The translations under genes were made by a program, and so were the position numbers. Source: Rallus limicola (Eukaryota; Chordata; Aves; Gruiformes; Rallidae). Taken from it: a stretch of 64,000 bases of DNA. Below are positions 59,137 through 61,548 of the stretch, one piece after another; positions within the stretch are counted from its first letter, which is position 1, and each line of letters begins with the position of its first letter. The stretch is from assembly GCA_022605955.1 (NCBI GenBank), contig JAKCOZ010000003.1:44356761-44420760 (forward strand), given 5' to 3'. Under the pieces are notes generated by a model that was given only the letters and a program-made list of their open reading frames with translations, ran no database searches and was not told the DNA's origin.

Positions 59137-59448
59137 CCCTTCTGCAGATAATGGGACATAATCAGTCGAACAGCTTACCTCGCGAAAATACATTCTACTT
59201 AAATGACGCTGTAGTGTGTGTGTCTCTAAGCAGCCTTAACAGATCAGATTCTTCTCTCGTTTATGAGGATGGTGTGTGTGGGCTGAACCGCTCAAATTCT
59301 GATATAGCAAGTACTAGTGAAAATCAGATGGACCTCAAAACAGACACTTCTTGTCAGCCAGCATTAACCAGTGCACTGTGGAAATCCACTGGTCCTTATG
59401 AACAGATGTCTTTTTCCTGCAAAAGCAACAAGGATGCCTTTAATAATG
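54..59448 (+). CDS. ARHGEF28: ARHGEF28 (RGNEF/p190RhoGEF), multi-exon gene span, partial at both ends
   Basis: This entry is the gene-level span; exons follow separately. The product is a Dbl-family guanine nucleotide exchange factor. Known for the family: it activates RhoA, and ARHGEF28 binds focal adhesion kinase, microtubules and neurofilament mRNA. Seen here: 28 exons, of which 27 consecutive ones (16533-59448) have GT/AG borders and compatible phases, about 1,290 codons for 23192-59448. The order is linker, atypical C1, linker, DH, PH, post-PH helix, coiled coil, tail, which is the ARHGEF28 layout. The stretches '[15 protein letters not shown]', 'KRQDVIFELMQTE', '[11 protein letters not shown]' and '[10 protein letters not shown]' separate it from ARHGEF2, ARHGEF18 and AKAP13. 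The N-terminal exons and the terminal exon are not found in the window. Chromosome Z location is inferred from synteny in chicken. Confidence 0.96.
115..6355 (+). other. Long intron of ARHGEF28, first part
   Basis: The stretch is AT-rich with scattered stop codons in all frames, homopolymer runs such as the A-run near 3849, and purine-rich patches near 1930-2340. I see no repeat with clear family marks and no convincing exon, although an exon with phase 1 in and phase 2 out is expected somewhere between 115 and 16532. Confidence 0.6.
6356..7185 (-). mobile_element. CR1 LINE, 5'-truncated, minus strand
   Basis: The 3' end is at 6356: 'atagaatcatagagtcatag' followed by 'ggttggaagggacctcaaga' is the reverse complement of the CR1 tail with its short terminal repeats. 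The minus-strand reading frame at 6589-6981 encodes the C-terminal part of the CR1 reverse transcriptase ('[16 protein letters not shown]', then 'LLERVQRRA', 'EKRRLRG'), and 6912-7106 continues upstream in another frame ('[16 protein letters not shown]'). It is inactive because of truncation and frame breaks. Its 5' break abuts the ERVL fragment that follows. Confidence 0.93.
7290..8165 (-). pseudogene. ERVL-like pol remnant: reverse transcriptase
   Basis: Minus-strand fragments at 7976-8164, 7757-7966 and 7416-7628 carry retroviral RT landmarks: 'SPFNSPIW' upstream, '[12 protein letters not shown]' with the first catalytic aspartate, '[15 protein letters not shown]', and 'FLGIKWQDG' after the active site. 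An in-frame stop follows the second fragment at 7754-7756, and a frame change lies near 7580-7630. At about 7671-7683 the expected YxDD catalytic box reads Y-I-N-G, so both aspartates are lost. The enzyme is dead. No intact RNase H or integrase follows. Confidence 0.87.
9050..10100 (-). pseudogene. ERVL-like gag remnant
   Basis: Overlapping minus-strand fragments at 9885-10085, 9670-9930, 9348-9722 and 9106-9372 lie between the LTR and pol, the gag position. They include '[18 protein letters not shown]' (a helical segment), an alanine/proline/threonine-rich stretch (about 9540-9690) followed by a basic run 'KKKYKKK', and an acidic tract. Neighbouring fragments are in different frames, so the gene is frameshifted at several points. 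I do not see a zinc knuckle. The gag call rests on position and composition more than on motif. Confidence 0.7.
10519..11104 (-). repeat. Avian ERVL-type LTR (5' LTR of the minus-strand provirus)
   Basis: On the minus strand it starts TGTCCTGG at 11104 and ends in CA at 10519, about 586 bp. Inside are the family marks: 'acaactaaaatatcagtgt' near 11022 (plus strand), 'gcagctgtcctggctgtgtc' near 10914, a TATATAA box on the minus strand at about 10859-10865, an AT-rich ATA/AAT tract (10723-10785), and 'gggttgagataaacac' near 10679. The second LTR at 49078 shares the same blocks in the same order. Confidence 0.85.
11105..16532 (+). other. Long intron of ARHGEF28, second part
   Basis: Unique-looking intronic sequence. 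A CT-rich patch lies at 12020-12130 and a GC-richer patch at 12890-13300 with open frames on both strands; neither has splice-phase support or recognisable protein sequence. A short block 16202-16235 would fit the missing phase (see rejected items) but reads as hydrophobic and unconvincing. Confidence 0.55.
16533..16624 (+). CDS. ARHGEF28: ARHGEF28 linker exon ('SPFNYSWP' exon)
   Basis: Acceptor 'ctctctgtttatttag', donor 'gtagaa'; 92 bases, phase 2 in, phase 1 out. It encodes [19 protein letters not shown] and then a basic run [11 protein letters not shown]. The exit phase fits the 23192 exon. The acidic-then-aromatic-then-basic pattern looks like a short docking or nuclear-type motif, but I know no function for it. 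I do not recall this peptide in mammalian ARHGEF28, where the sequence before the next exon is different, so it may be an avian or alternative exon. An upstream acceptor at 16494 would add 13 in-frame residues. Confidence 0.68.
16625..21329 (+). other. Intron of ARHGEF28
   Basis: AT-rich unique sequence with short poly-A and poly-T runs. A GC-richer patch at 18170-18640 has a 155-codon minus-strand open frame and a shorter plus-strand one. Neither shows family similarity, and both are judged chance. Confidence 0.6.
21330..21487 (+). mobile_element. CR1 LINE 3' end, plus strand
   Basis: 'ggtggagtctccttctctgg' and 'ttggcaggggggttggact' are followed by the tail 'ccttccaacccctatgattc'. This is the typical CR1 3' untranslated end. 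The 5' part is absent. Confidence 0.92.
22375..22535 (+). mobile_element. Degraded CR1 3' end, plus strand
   Basis: A diverged copy: 'ttggatggggctttgagtaa', 'ctctgcccatggcaggggtg' and 'cattctgtgatcttcc' keep the order of an older chicken-type CR1 tail with many substitutions. Confidence 0.65.
23192..23322 (+). CDS. ARHGEF28: ARHGEF28 exon with 'DEVYANC' motif
   Basis: Acceptor 'attttttccag', donor 'gtaagt'; 131 bases, phase 1 in, 0 out. It encodes [20 protein letters not shown] and [20 protein letters not shown]. This matches the mammalian ARHGEF28 block with 'LLAAGRLSDMLNGGDEVYANC', a conserved element N-terminal to the serine-rich linker. It is the most 5' exon in the window whose identity is certain. 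Confidence 0.95.
23323..25686 (+). other. Intron of ARHGEF28
   Basis: AT-rich, unique-looking. A purine-rich run with a G8 tract lies at 25554-25580, and a T-run at 25669-25680 forms part of the next acceptor. Open frames at 24166-24720 on both strands have no splice support. Confidence 0.6.
25687..25982 (+). CDS. ARHGEF28: ARHGEF28 serine-rich linker exon
   Basis: Acceptor 'ttttttttctgcag', donor 'gtatgg'; 296 bases, phase 0 in, 2 out. The peptide begins [20 protein letters not shown], contains [12 protein letters not shown] and ends near [13 protein letters not shown]. It corresponds to the poorly conserved region of mammalian ARHGEF28 that ends 'HLKKRSSSLDALDADSE'. It is polar and probably disordered, rich in Ser/Asp/Asn, with likely phosphorylation sites; length is close to the mammalian one. 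Confidence 0.9.
26290..26535 (+). mobile_element. CR1 LINE 3' part, diverged, plus strand
   Basis: The order 'gattggatcttaggaaaaat', 'ttcttctccagaaagccagt', 'ccatccctggaggtatttaa' and 'gcttggacttgattgtatga' follows the CR1 3' region. The tail is diverged. Confidence 0.85.
26856..26906 (-). mobile_element. CR1 tail fragment, minus strand
   Basis: 'tcacagattcacagaattgt' followed by 'aggggttagaagggacctt' is only the extreme 3' end of a minus-strand CR1. It resembles the start of the longer copy at 27107. Confidence 0.75.
27107..27915 (-). mobile_element. CR1 LINE, 5'-truncated, minus strand
   Basis: The tail at 27107 ('catggaatcacagaattgta', 'ggttggaagggacctcaaga') is at the low coordinate. 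The minus-strand frame at 27522-28115 covers the RT C-terminal part ('[18 protein letters not shown]', '[18 protein letters not shown]', '[11 protein letters not shown]'), and 27110-27343 on the plus strand is only its shadow. It closely matches the 6356-7185 copy along its length and breaks off at nearly the same base ('cagctctccagcctggcc'). Confidence 0.93.
28446..28562 (+). CDS. ARHGEF28: Candidate cassette exon of ARHGEF28 (39 codons)
   Basis: Acceptor 'caaccattccttccag', excellent donor 'gtgagt'; 117 bases, phase 2 in and 2 out, open in the needed frame. Included, it inserts a peptide starting [18 protein letters not shown] between the preceding KKK and the following SSLDDLE. Skipped, the flanking exons join directly as [10 protein letters not shown], which matches the mammalian 'KKRSSSLDALDAD' junction. 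I recall no counterpart in mammals. A second frame is also open, so chance is possible. Confidence 0.4.
28563..29135 (+). other. Intron of ARHGEF28
   Basis: Short intron, no recognisable repeat; it ends with a pyrimidine-rich acceptor 'ttgttgtctgcttcag'. Confidence 0.7.
29136..29280 (+). CDS. ARHGEF28: ARHGEF28 linker exon with glycine run
   Basis: Acceptor 'tgtctgcttcag', donor 'gtattt'; 145 bases, phase 2 in, 0 out. It encodes [20 protein letters not shown] and ends [11 protein letters not shown]. The start matches the mammalian 'SSSLDALDADSEGEG' element; the five-glycine run is a local expansion relative to it. Probably unstructured. Confidence 0.93.
29281..30571 (+). other. Intron of ARHGEF28
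   Basis: AT-rich unique sequence with no recognisable repeat; acceptor 'tttcaatttcttctag'. Confidence 0.7.
30572..30683 (+). CDS. ARHGEF28: ARHGEF28 linker exon with '[11 protein letters not shown]'
   Basis: 112 bases, phase 0 in, 1 out, donor 'gtcagt'. It encodes [19 protein letters not shown] and a proline/arginine stretch. The '[13 protein letters not shown]' core is identical to the block I know from mammalian ARHGEF28. The RSxSxS pattern looks like a basophilic-kinase or 14-3-3 type site; that reading is inference. Confidence 0.95.
30684..34072 (+). other. Intron of ARHGEF28 (3.4 kb)
   Basis: Holds a CR1 end (31480-31680), a GC-richer patch at 32100-32700 with long overlapping open frames on both strands (no similarity seen), a T/G-rich low-complexity run at 33410-33465 and a short (AT)n at 33929-33939. 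Confidence 0.65.
31480..31680 (+). mobile_element. CR1 LINE 3' end, plus strand
   Basis: 'gctggatgctccatcagtgg'-like start, then 'ggttggttggggctttgggc', 'ctgcccatggcaagggacta' and 'ccattccaacccaaatggtt', then 'ttattctgtg'. This is the chicken-type CR1 tail. Confidence 0.88.
34073..34112 (+). CDS. ARHGEF28: ARHGEF28 microexon (40 bases)
   Basis: Acceptor 'tgtttgtgtcttgcag', donor 'gtatgg'; phase 1 in, 2 out. It encodes [14 protein letters not shown] across the joins, matching the mammalian 'EEQRAYSLSEPPREN'. Because its length is not a multiple of three, skipping it would shift the frame, so it should be constitutive. Confidence 0.92.
34676..34799 (+). CDS. ARHGEF28: ARHGEF28 exon '[13 protein letters not shown]' upstream of C1
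   Basis: Acceptor 'ttgacttttgttttag', donor 'gtaatt'; 124 bases, phase 2 in, 0 out. It encodes [20 protein letters not shown] and [20 protein letters not shown]. The '[15 protein letters not shown]' block is almost unchanged from mammals and sits just before the C1 domain, as in other Lbc-family RhoGEFs. Confidence 0.97.
34800..36105 (+). other. Intron of ARHGEF28
   Basis: AT-rich, no recognisable repeat. The acceptor before 36106 has its pyrimidine tract at 36061-36096. Confidence 0.7.
36106..36232 (+). CDS. ARHGEF28: ARHGEF28 exon: first half of the C1 zinc finger
   Basis: 127 bases, phase 0 in, 1 out, donor 'gtaagt'. A lysine-rich start ([12 protein letters not shown]) leads into the C1 domain: the first His, 12 residues, Cys-Met-Ala-Cys, 11 residues, then the next Cys. 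The 11-residue spacing is shorter than the 13-14 of phorbol-ester-binding C1 domains and is the atypical pattern of the GEF-H1/RGNEF group, which is not expected to bind diacylglycerol. Confidence 0.95.
36604..36659 (+). CDS. ARHGEF28: ARHGEF28 exon: second half of the C1 zinc finger
   Basis: Acceptor 'gtgccatctctttcag', donor 'gtaact'; 56 bases, phase 1 in, 0 out. It completes the finger: [19 protein letters not shown], i.e. Cys-X2-Cys-X4-His-X2-Cys-X6-Cys. All eight metal ligands are present. One extra cysteine (in KEC) is not part of the usual ligand set. Confidence 0.95.
36660..37909 (+). other. Intron of ARHGEF28
   Basis: AT-rich. At 37010-37060 a faint minus-strand CR1-like tail ('gatagaaaggactttgagag') can be made out, too diverged to call. 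Nothing else stands out. Confidence 0.55.
37910..37961 (+). CDS. ARHGEF28: ARHGEF28 short exon after C1
   Basis: Acceptor 'aatttcgcttttcag', donor 'gtaagt'; 52 bases, phase 0 in, 1 out. It encodes [17 protein letters not shown], matching the mammalian 'KFQEKYNKNKPQ' segment. Basic and polar. Confidence 0.94.
37962..38485 (+). other. Intron of ARHGEF28
   Basis: No repeats seen; the acceptor 'gtggtttgcctcgcag' has a weak pyrimidine tract. Confidence 0.65.
38486..38633 (+). CDS. ARHGEF28: ARHGEF28 serine-rich linker exon, C1 to DH
   Basis: 148 bases, phase 1 in, 2 out, donor 'gtagag'. It encodes [20 protein letters not shown], then [15 protein letters not shown] and [11 protein letters not shown]. 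The '[12 protein letters not shown]' block matches mammalian 'SVPVGLPTGRRE', and '[10 protein letters not shown]' matches 'SRSVPGTTLE'. A disordered, serine-rich tether. Confidence 0.94.
38736..38857 (+). CDS. ARHGEF28: ARHGEF28 serine-rich exon before the DH domain
   Basis: Acceptor 'tttttgtgctgtag', donor 'gtgaga'; 122 bases, phase 2 in, 1 out. It encodes [20 protein letters not shown] and [19 protein letters not shown], parallel to the mammalian 'SRSHSDELLQSMGSSPSTESFIME'. The only 102 bases of intron upstream make this the shortest intron in the window. Confidence 0.94.
38858..39738 (+). other. Intron of ARHGEF28
   Basis: AT-rich, no repeats recognised; an open frame at 39196-39498 has no splice or similarity support. 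Confidence 0.65.
39739..39879 (+). CDS. ARHGEF28: ARHGEF28 exon leading into the DH domain
   Basis: Acceptor 'tgttttgtcatag', donor 'gtcagt'; 141 bases, phase 1 in, 1 out. It encodes [20 protein letters not shown], then [17 protein letters not shown] and KRQDVIF. '[15 protein letters not shown]' is the ARHGEF28 signature just before the DH domain; 'KRQDVIFE' opens helix 1 of the DH fold. Symmetric phase, but it carries the domain start, so skipping would disable the GEF. Confidence 0.97.
39880..40365 (+). other. Intron of ARHGEF28
   Basis: Short intron. At about 40106-40145 'gaggttggaaggcaccttct' hints at a minus-strand CR1 tail, too short to call. Confidence 0.55.
40366..40616 (+). CDS. ARHGEF28: ARHGEF28 DH domain exon 1
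   Basis: Acceptor 'ttcttttataccgcag', donor 'gtagag'; 251 bases, phase 1 in, 0 out. It encodes [20 protein letters not shown], conserved region CR1 of the Dbl homology domain with the Glu that contacts Rho switch regions, followed by [25 protein letters not shown] and [15 protein letters not shown]. Nearly identical in wording to mammalian ARHGEF28. Confidence 0.98.
40617..41522 (+). other. Intron of ARHGEF28
   Basis: No repeats recognised; acceptor 'cttattaatttcttcag'. Confidence 0.7.
41523..41645 (+). CDS. ARHGEF28: ARHGEF28 DH domain exon 2
   Basis: 123 bases, phase 0 in and 0 out, donor 'gtaagt'. It encodes [20 protein letters not shown] and [20 protein letters not shown], the middle helices of the DH domain. 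Although symmetric in phase, it covers core helices, so an exon-skipped form would lack exchange activity. Confidence 0.98.
42042..42159 (+). CDS. ARHGEF28: ARHGEF28 DH domain exon 3 (CR3 motif)
   Basis: Acceptor 'gtgtctgtgcag', donor 'gtgaat'; 118 bases, phase 0 in, 1 out. It encodes [20 protein letters not shown], then [19 protein letters not shown]. '[18 protein letters not shown]' is the conserved CR3 helix that forms the Rho-binding surface. '[11 protein letters not shown]' distinguishes ARHGEF28 from its paralogues. Confidence 0.98.
42160..42823 (+). other. Intron of ARHGEF28
   Basis: AT-rich, nothing recognised; acceptor 'attttttgtttcatacag'. Confidence 0.7.
42824..43078 (+). CDS. ARHGEF28: ARHGEF28 exon: end of DH, start of PH domain
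   Basis: 255 bases, phase 1 in, 1 out, donor 'gtatac'. It encodes [40 protein letters not shown] (last DH helix), then [12 protein letters not shown] and [13 protein letters not shown], the first strands of the PH domain. The pattern '[10 protein letters not shown]' is a family mark of the Lbc-type PH domain. Confidence 0.98.
43079..43873 (+). other. Intron of ARHGEF28
   Basis: AT-rich, no repeat called. The acceptor ends in 'cattttaag' rather than the usual cag. Confidence 0.7.
43874..43950 (+). CDS. ARHGEF28: ARHGEF28 PH domain exon 2
   Basis: 77 bases, phase 1 in, 0 out, donor 'gtaagt'. It encodes [20 protein letters not shown] and YIFAAV, central PH strands. In the Lbc family the hydrophobic patch in this region binds activated RhoA as feedback (established for paralogues); the motif '[19 protein letters not shown]' is retained here. 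Confidence 0.98.
43951..44657 (+). other. Intron of ARHGEF28
   Basis: AT-rich, nothing recognised; acceptor 'tgactgtttcctccag'. Confidence 0.7.
44658..44836 (+). CDS. ARHGEF28: ARHGEF28 PH domain exon 3
   Basis: 179 bases, phase 0 in, 2 out, donor 'gtagat'. It encodes [40 protein letters not shown] and the C-terminal PH helix [12 protein letters not shown] with its conserved tryptophan. The wording is close to identical to mammalian ARHGEF28. Confidence 0.98.
44837..45472 (+). other. Intron of ARHGEF28
   Basis: Unique-looking sequence; an open frame at 45122-45310 lacks support. The acceptor ends 'ctttgaag'. Confidence 0.7.
45473..45567 (+). CDS. ARHGEF28: ARHGEF28 post-PH acidic exon
   Basis: 95 bases, phase 2 in, 1 out, donor 'gtatgg'. 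It encodes [20 protein letters not shown] and [12 protein letters not shown], matching mammalian 'SCPEEKGGRTSESDEDKRKAEA'. It begins acidic and turns into a helix that continues in the next exon; 'SESDED' is a likely CK2 site (inference). Confidence 0.97.
45568..46659 (+). other. Intron of ARHGEF28 with a CR1 end
   Basis: Contains the CR1 end at 45975-46230; the rest is unique-looking. Acceptor 'gattttggttgacag'. Confidence 0.7.
45975..46230 (+). mobile_element. CR1 LINE 3' end, plus strand, young-looking
   Basis: 'aactttttcccagtgagggt', 'gacaggctgcccagggaggt', 'ggagtctccttctctggaga' and 'gggtcccttccaacctctat' run without large gaps and end with 'gattctgtaattctgtga'. It is among the best-preserved CR1 tails here. 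Confidence 0.94.
46660..46842 (+). CDS. ARHGEF28: ARHGEF28 post-PH conserved helical exon
   Basis: 183 bases, phase 1 in, 1 out, donor 'gtgagt'. It encodes [40 protein letters not shown] and [16 protein letters not shown]. The '[20 protein letters not shown]' and '[12 protein letters not shown]'-type blocks are diagnostic of ARHGEF28. Confidence 0.98.
47376..47413 (+). repeat. (GGAA)n/(GGGA)n imperfect microsatellite
   Basis: About 38 bases of GGAAGGAAGGAAGG-type units decaying into GGGAGGAAGGGATGG. Intronic. Confidence 0.85.
48040..49077 (+). mobile_element. CR1 LINE, old plus-strand copy, 5' part
   Basis: Reading along the plus strand gives degraded CR1 reverse transcriptase: '[17 protein letters not shown]' and '[11 protein letters not shown]' at 48240-48400, then DNA resembling the later RT region ('gtgcacagttctgcatctgg' at 48701, 'ctgctgagtcctatctggag' near 48935). 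Stops and indels are frequent. It continues beyond the LTR at 49646. Confidence 0.88.
49078..49645 (-). repeat. Solo LTR, avian ERVL-type, inserted in CR1
   Basis: Starts 'tgttgtggtttaacaccagc' at 49078 and ends near 'cccagaaaccagaaaa'. Internal blocks 'gggttgagataaagatagtt' (49184), an ATA/ATAA-rich tract (49219-49255), 'gtcagctgtcctggctgtgc' (49433) and 'acaactaaaatatcagtgtg' (49531) occur in the same order and orientation as in the LTR at 10519-11104. No internal retroviral sequence is attached, so it is a solo LTR. No clear target duplication is visible. Confidence 0.88.
49646..50012 (+). mobile_element. CR1 LINE, old plus-strand copy, 3' part (after LTR)
   Basis: Resumes the CR1 sequence exactly where the 48040-49077 piece stops: 'gttcttttgttcagctttga' follows the interrupted 'gaggctgatatatctgg'. 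It continues through 'aggcaacaagttagaacatg' and 'gttggactagatgacctctg' to the tail 'ttccaactaaattattctat'. Confidence 0.86.
50071..50202 (+). CDS. ARHGEF28: ARHGEF28 exon '[10 protein letters not shown]'
   Basis: Acceptor 'tgtgttttcctctgtag', donor 'gtgagt'; 132 bases, phase 1 in, 1 out. It encodes [20 protein letters not shown] and an acidic/polar stretch ending NEILESLPG. The start matches mammalian 'AESLQVAVKASQMG'; the rest is diverged linker. Confidence 0.94.
50203..50879 (+). other. Intron of ARHGEF28
   Basis: AT-rich, no repeat recognised. The acceptor 'gctttatttgttag' is preceded by 'attggggcttta'. Confidence 0.7.
50880..50965 (+). CDS. ARHGEF28: ARHGEF28 acidic linker exon
   Basis: 86 bases, phase 1 in, 0 out, donor 'gtattg'. 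It encodes [20 protein letters not shown] and SGASLEDK. Strongly acidic, disordered; the corresponding mammalian region is longer and diverged, so identity rests on phase, position and open frame. Confidence 0.85.
52236..52400 (+). mobile_element. Degraded CR1 3' region, plus strand
   Basis: 'caagttgtccagagaggttg' and 'tggggtctatatccttgttg' followed by 'taaccctgcttttgacctt' and 'agctagactagaaggatcta' keep the order of the CR1 3' region with heavy divergence. Confidence 0.6.
53161..53242 (+). repeat. Perfect 41-bp tandem duplication (2 copies)
   Basis: The unit 'gtgagaagagtaaaagggag' (first 20 bases) recurs exactly 41 bases downstream at 53202, identical over the whole unit. Copies are 53161-53201 and 53202-53242. 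A recent slippage or duplication event in an intron. Confidence 0.95.
54275..54313 (+). CDS. ARHGEF28: ARHGEF28 microexon (39 bases)
   Basis: Acceptor 'tgtgtttattttag', donor 'gtgagt'; 13 codons, phase 0 in and 0 out: [13 protein letters not shown]. It matches mammalian 'CRNFPGSSQSE' in position and in FPGS. Symmetric, so it could be skipped without breaking the frame. Confidence 0.92.
54418..54465 (+). CDS. ARHGEF28: ARHGEF28 short exon '[14 protein letters not shown]'
   Basis: Acceptor 'ttttattttctag', donor 'gtgact'; 16 codons, phase 0/0: [16 protein letters not shown]. Almost identical to mammalian '[17 protein letters not shown]', start of the C-terminal helical region. Confidence 0.97.
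54466..56221 (+). other. Intron of ARHGEF28
   Basis: AT-rich; no repeat family recognised. Acceptor 'tgttgtggtgtctag' with a T/G-rich rather than pure pyrimidine tract. Confidence 0.7.
56222..56701 (+). CDS. ARHGEF28: ARHGEF28 coiled-coil exon (160 codons)
   Basis: 480 bases, phase 0/0, donor 'gtgtgt'. It starts [20 protein letters not shown] and passes through [40 protein letters not shown] and [20 protein letters not shown] to [12 protein letters not shown]. Heptad-like Leu/Gln/Glu/Arg spacing shows a long coiled coil, as in mammalian ARHGEF28, whose region near here and downstream is known for self-association and FAK binding. GC content is well above that of the introns. Confidence 0.98.
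56850..57425 (+). mobile_element. CR1 LINE RT fragment, plus strand, lacking the 3' tail
   Basis: Plus-strand reading at 56869-57126 gives CR1 RT wording ('[15 protein letters not shown]', '[15 protein letters not shown]', '[11 protein letters not shown]'), and 57248-57451 continues ('[18 protein letters not shown]', '[10 protein letters not shown]'). A stop and frame change lie between. The usual tail is not seen after 57425. Confidence 0.9.
58985..59068 (+). mobile_element. CR1 tail, plus strand
   Basis: 'gagcagggagttcgacttga', 'tgccttttgggtcctttcca' and 'actccagatgttcggtgatt' form a CR1 3' end, ending about 80 bases before the next exon. Confidence 0.82.
59104..59138 (+). repeat. (GTTTT)n microsatellite forming the polypyrimidine-like tract
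   Basis: About five GTTTT units ending 10 bases before the acceptor of the 59148 exon ('cccttctgcag'). Length variation here could influence splice-site use. Confidence 0.9.
59148..59448 (+). CDS. ARHGEF28: ARHGEF28 C-terminal tail exon
   Basis: 301 bases, phase 0 in, 1 out, donor 'gtaatt'. It encodes [55 protein letters not shown] and ends near KSNKDAFNN. It matches the mammalian tail ('NRSESLCHENSFFINEA', 'SHSDLVRTSEHQVDLK', 'SSKDSCKN'). The mammalian protein has about 60 more residues after this point, not found here. Confidence 0.96.
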
Positions 59449-61443
59449 GTAATTAACACTTTATTTAAATAACGAATAGCATGGGCAGTTTGGCACCTCT
59501 TAGAATTAATAGTCCTAGGAGCAAGGATGGCTCGGTAGCAGTGGAAGCAATAGAATTAGCTAAAGCAATTGCATGCTACTTTGCAAGCTTGTTGGGGATA
59601 GGTGAGAAAATGAGTAGAACAGAAAAACAAAAAACTTTTGAACACGCCCTGATTTGTGTGTGCAGTAACAGTACTCAGAATTTTGTTCTCTCCAAAGCCT
59701 TTTTTTTTTTTTGTGAGTTGAAGTTGCTTTTGCTATCTCAAGTGCATTTTATTGTCTGTTTTAGAACATATGTGCATTACTTGATGAGTTCTGGTTAGAA
59801 CAGCTTTTGGTTTACCATTTTAAGATGATAATCAGTGTTCAAACACCTTCTTCTTTCTTCATTGAGAACAAAATGAAAAAATACCTTGAAAGACTGTAGC
59901 TGTGGAAAGAAAATGACATCTCTTTGGAAGAATAATACAGTCTTTGACAATAAGTTTCTATGTTAGTAAAAAAAGCTCTTATTCTTGTATTTTACCAGAA
60001 CCCCCAAAGGTATATAGGTTGCTTGGCAGTTATTGATGGTGGCTACCAAAATAAATGGAAGAAGCCACCTAGCTGAGCACTACATTGCACTTAAAAACAT
60101 GCTAATAGGAAACTCTAATCTACCTGGGTTTTATTTCTCATGTTGCACAGTGCTAGTTTTGATCTGGCTTGGTGTCCTCATTCTTTAATTACTGTGAGAG
60201 TTGTAGAGTAGCATGTAAAAACACAGCAGCTAAAAGTCTGAAGGAACTGTAGTGTCCTTTTGTTATAATGGATTAATGAATCTGGTGGGGTTTTCCTGCA
60301 CAGTTGTGAAATTCAGGTGAAACATGGCAAGTCAGCACTGCCTAAGATCCCATTTTTCTGCAGCTGGCAGTGCAGGACGACTTCTGTCCTCACACCAGCT
60401 GTAGGCAGGTCAGGTCACAGCAAAGACCAATGGGCAGCAGGATCAGAAGTTGAAAGCATACACAGGTACAATGTTTTTTAATTATCTTAGGTCAAATCAT
60501 GAAGTTACTCAAATACAAAAAGACTTTGATTAAGGAACTTGTTCCTTAGTACTCCTTGTAATGTATTAAGCAGGCATTCACTGCAGACTTACTAGTCCTT
60601 GGTGTATGGATTGCCATAATAGCATTTTATAATCAAAGGTACGGCAAGCTAGTCTCATCACCACAATCAGCAAACCAAGCTGATTAGTAAAAGAGATTAA
60701 TATTTCTAAAAATGCCTAAATAATTACCCTGGTGAAACTTGTTCTAATTTGGCTGGAGTTGTCATTTTAGTAATAGGCTAGCTAAGGTAGTGCAAATTTG
60801 AAAAGGAACACATATGTGGGTTTAAACCTCTCAAAAGTGGATTAGCTTGCACTGGCAAACACTCACAACCTAACCAGGATACTTTCTATTGAGCCCACAT
60901 GAGAGTATCTGGTTTAATTAAACTGGCTTGTACTAGTTTAATTGCACTGATTCTAAGATAAAGCTGTTGGAGCTTCTGTATGTAAAGATGCCCTTTTGCT
61001 TACAATGGGCCAGCTTTGTGTTCAGCTGCTGTCATTTCATCTTGTGTAGATATTCTTATCTTACCCTGGTAATGAGGCACCAGGGCAGTCTCAGACACTG
61101 GGTCCAGCACTGGCTACAAAGCCTGCTGGGGACGTGGAGTAACAGGCTAGTATTAATTCTCTCTGGCCAAGTAGTGTCTGTGAAACGTGGAGTTACTGCC
61201 TTGACTGAGTCACAGGGTGCCCCTGGCAAAGCAGTGCAGCAAATCCGTGCAGCATCCTGATGGTGCAGATGGTGCTGTGAAGCTCCCTGGCATGTTGCTA
61301 GAGCAGGCAGGGCTGGGAGCCTCCCCCCAGAGAGATGTGCCATCACGTTGCACAGTCCCATTTGAGGATGATGAGTATTTTATGCTCTGATCATGCAGTG
61401 CATGAGTCTTCACGATTCAGTACTTTCTTCTGTCATGCATCAG

Positions 61444-61548
61444 GAGCCACCGTACAGGGACCAGGGAATGAGAGGAATGCTAAGCTTCCCCCTGAAAGAC
61501 AGATGGCATCCGAAAGCCTCAGCAAATGGCTCAGCACATGGAAAGAAA
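61444..61548 (+). CDS. ARHGEF28: Candidate extra or alternative C-terminal exon
   Basis: Acceptor 'ctttcttctgtcatgcatcag', donor 'gtaaat'; 105 bases, phase 1 in, 1 out, open in the frame required by the 59448 donor. It would add a peptide beginning ATVQGPGNERNAKLPPERQM and ending LSTWKE. If the donor is not used, the frame runs on to a stop at 61584-61586, giving a possible alternative C-terminus. Similarity to the mammalian tail is only a faint 'AKL' block. Could be chance. Confidence 0.3.

Larger units (their letters stand above)
56702..59147 (+). other. Intron of ARHGEF28 with CR1 pieces
   Basis: Contains a CR1 fragment (56850-57425), a CR1 tail (58985-59068) and a (GTTTT)n tract at the acceptor; the rest (57430-58980) is unique-looking. 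Confidence 0.75.
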
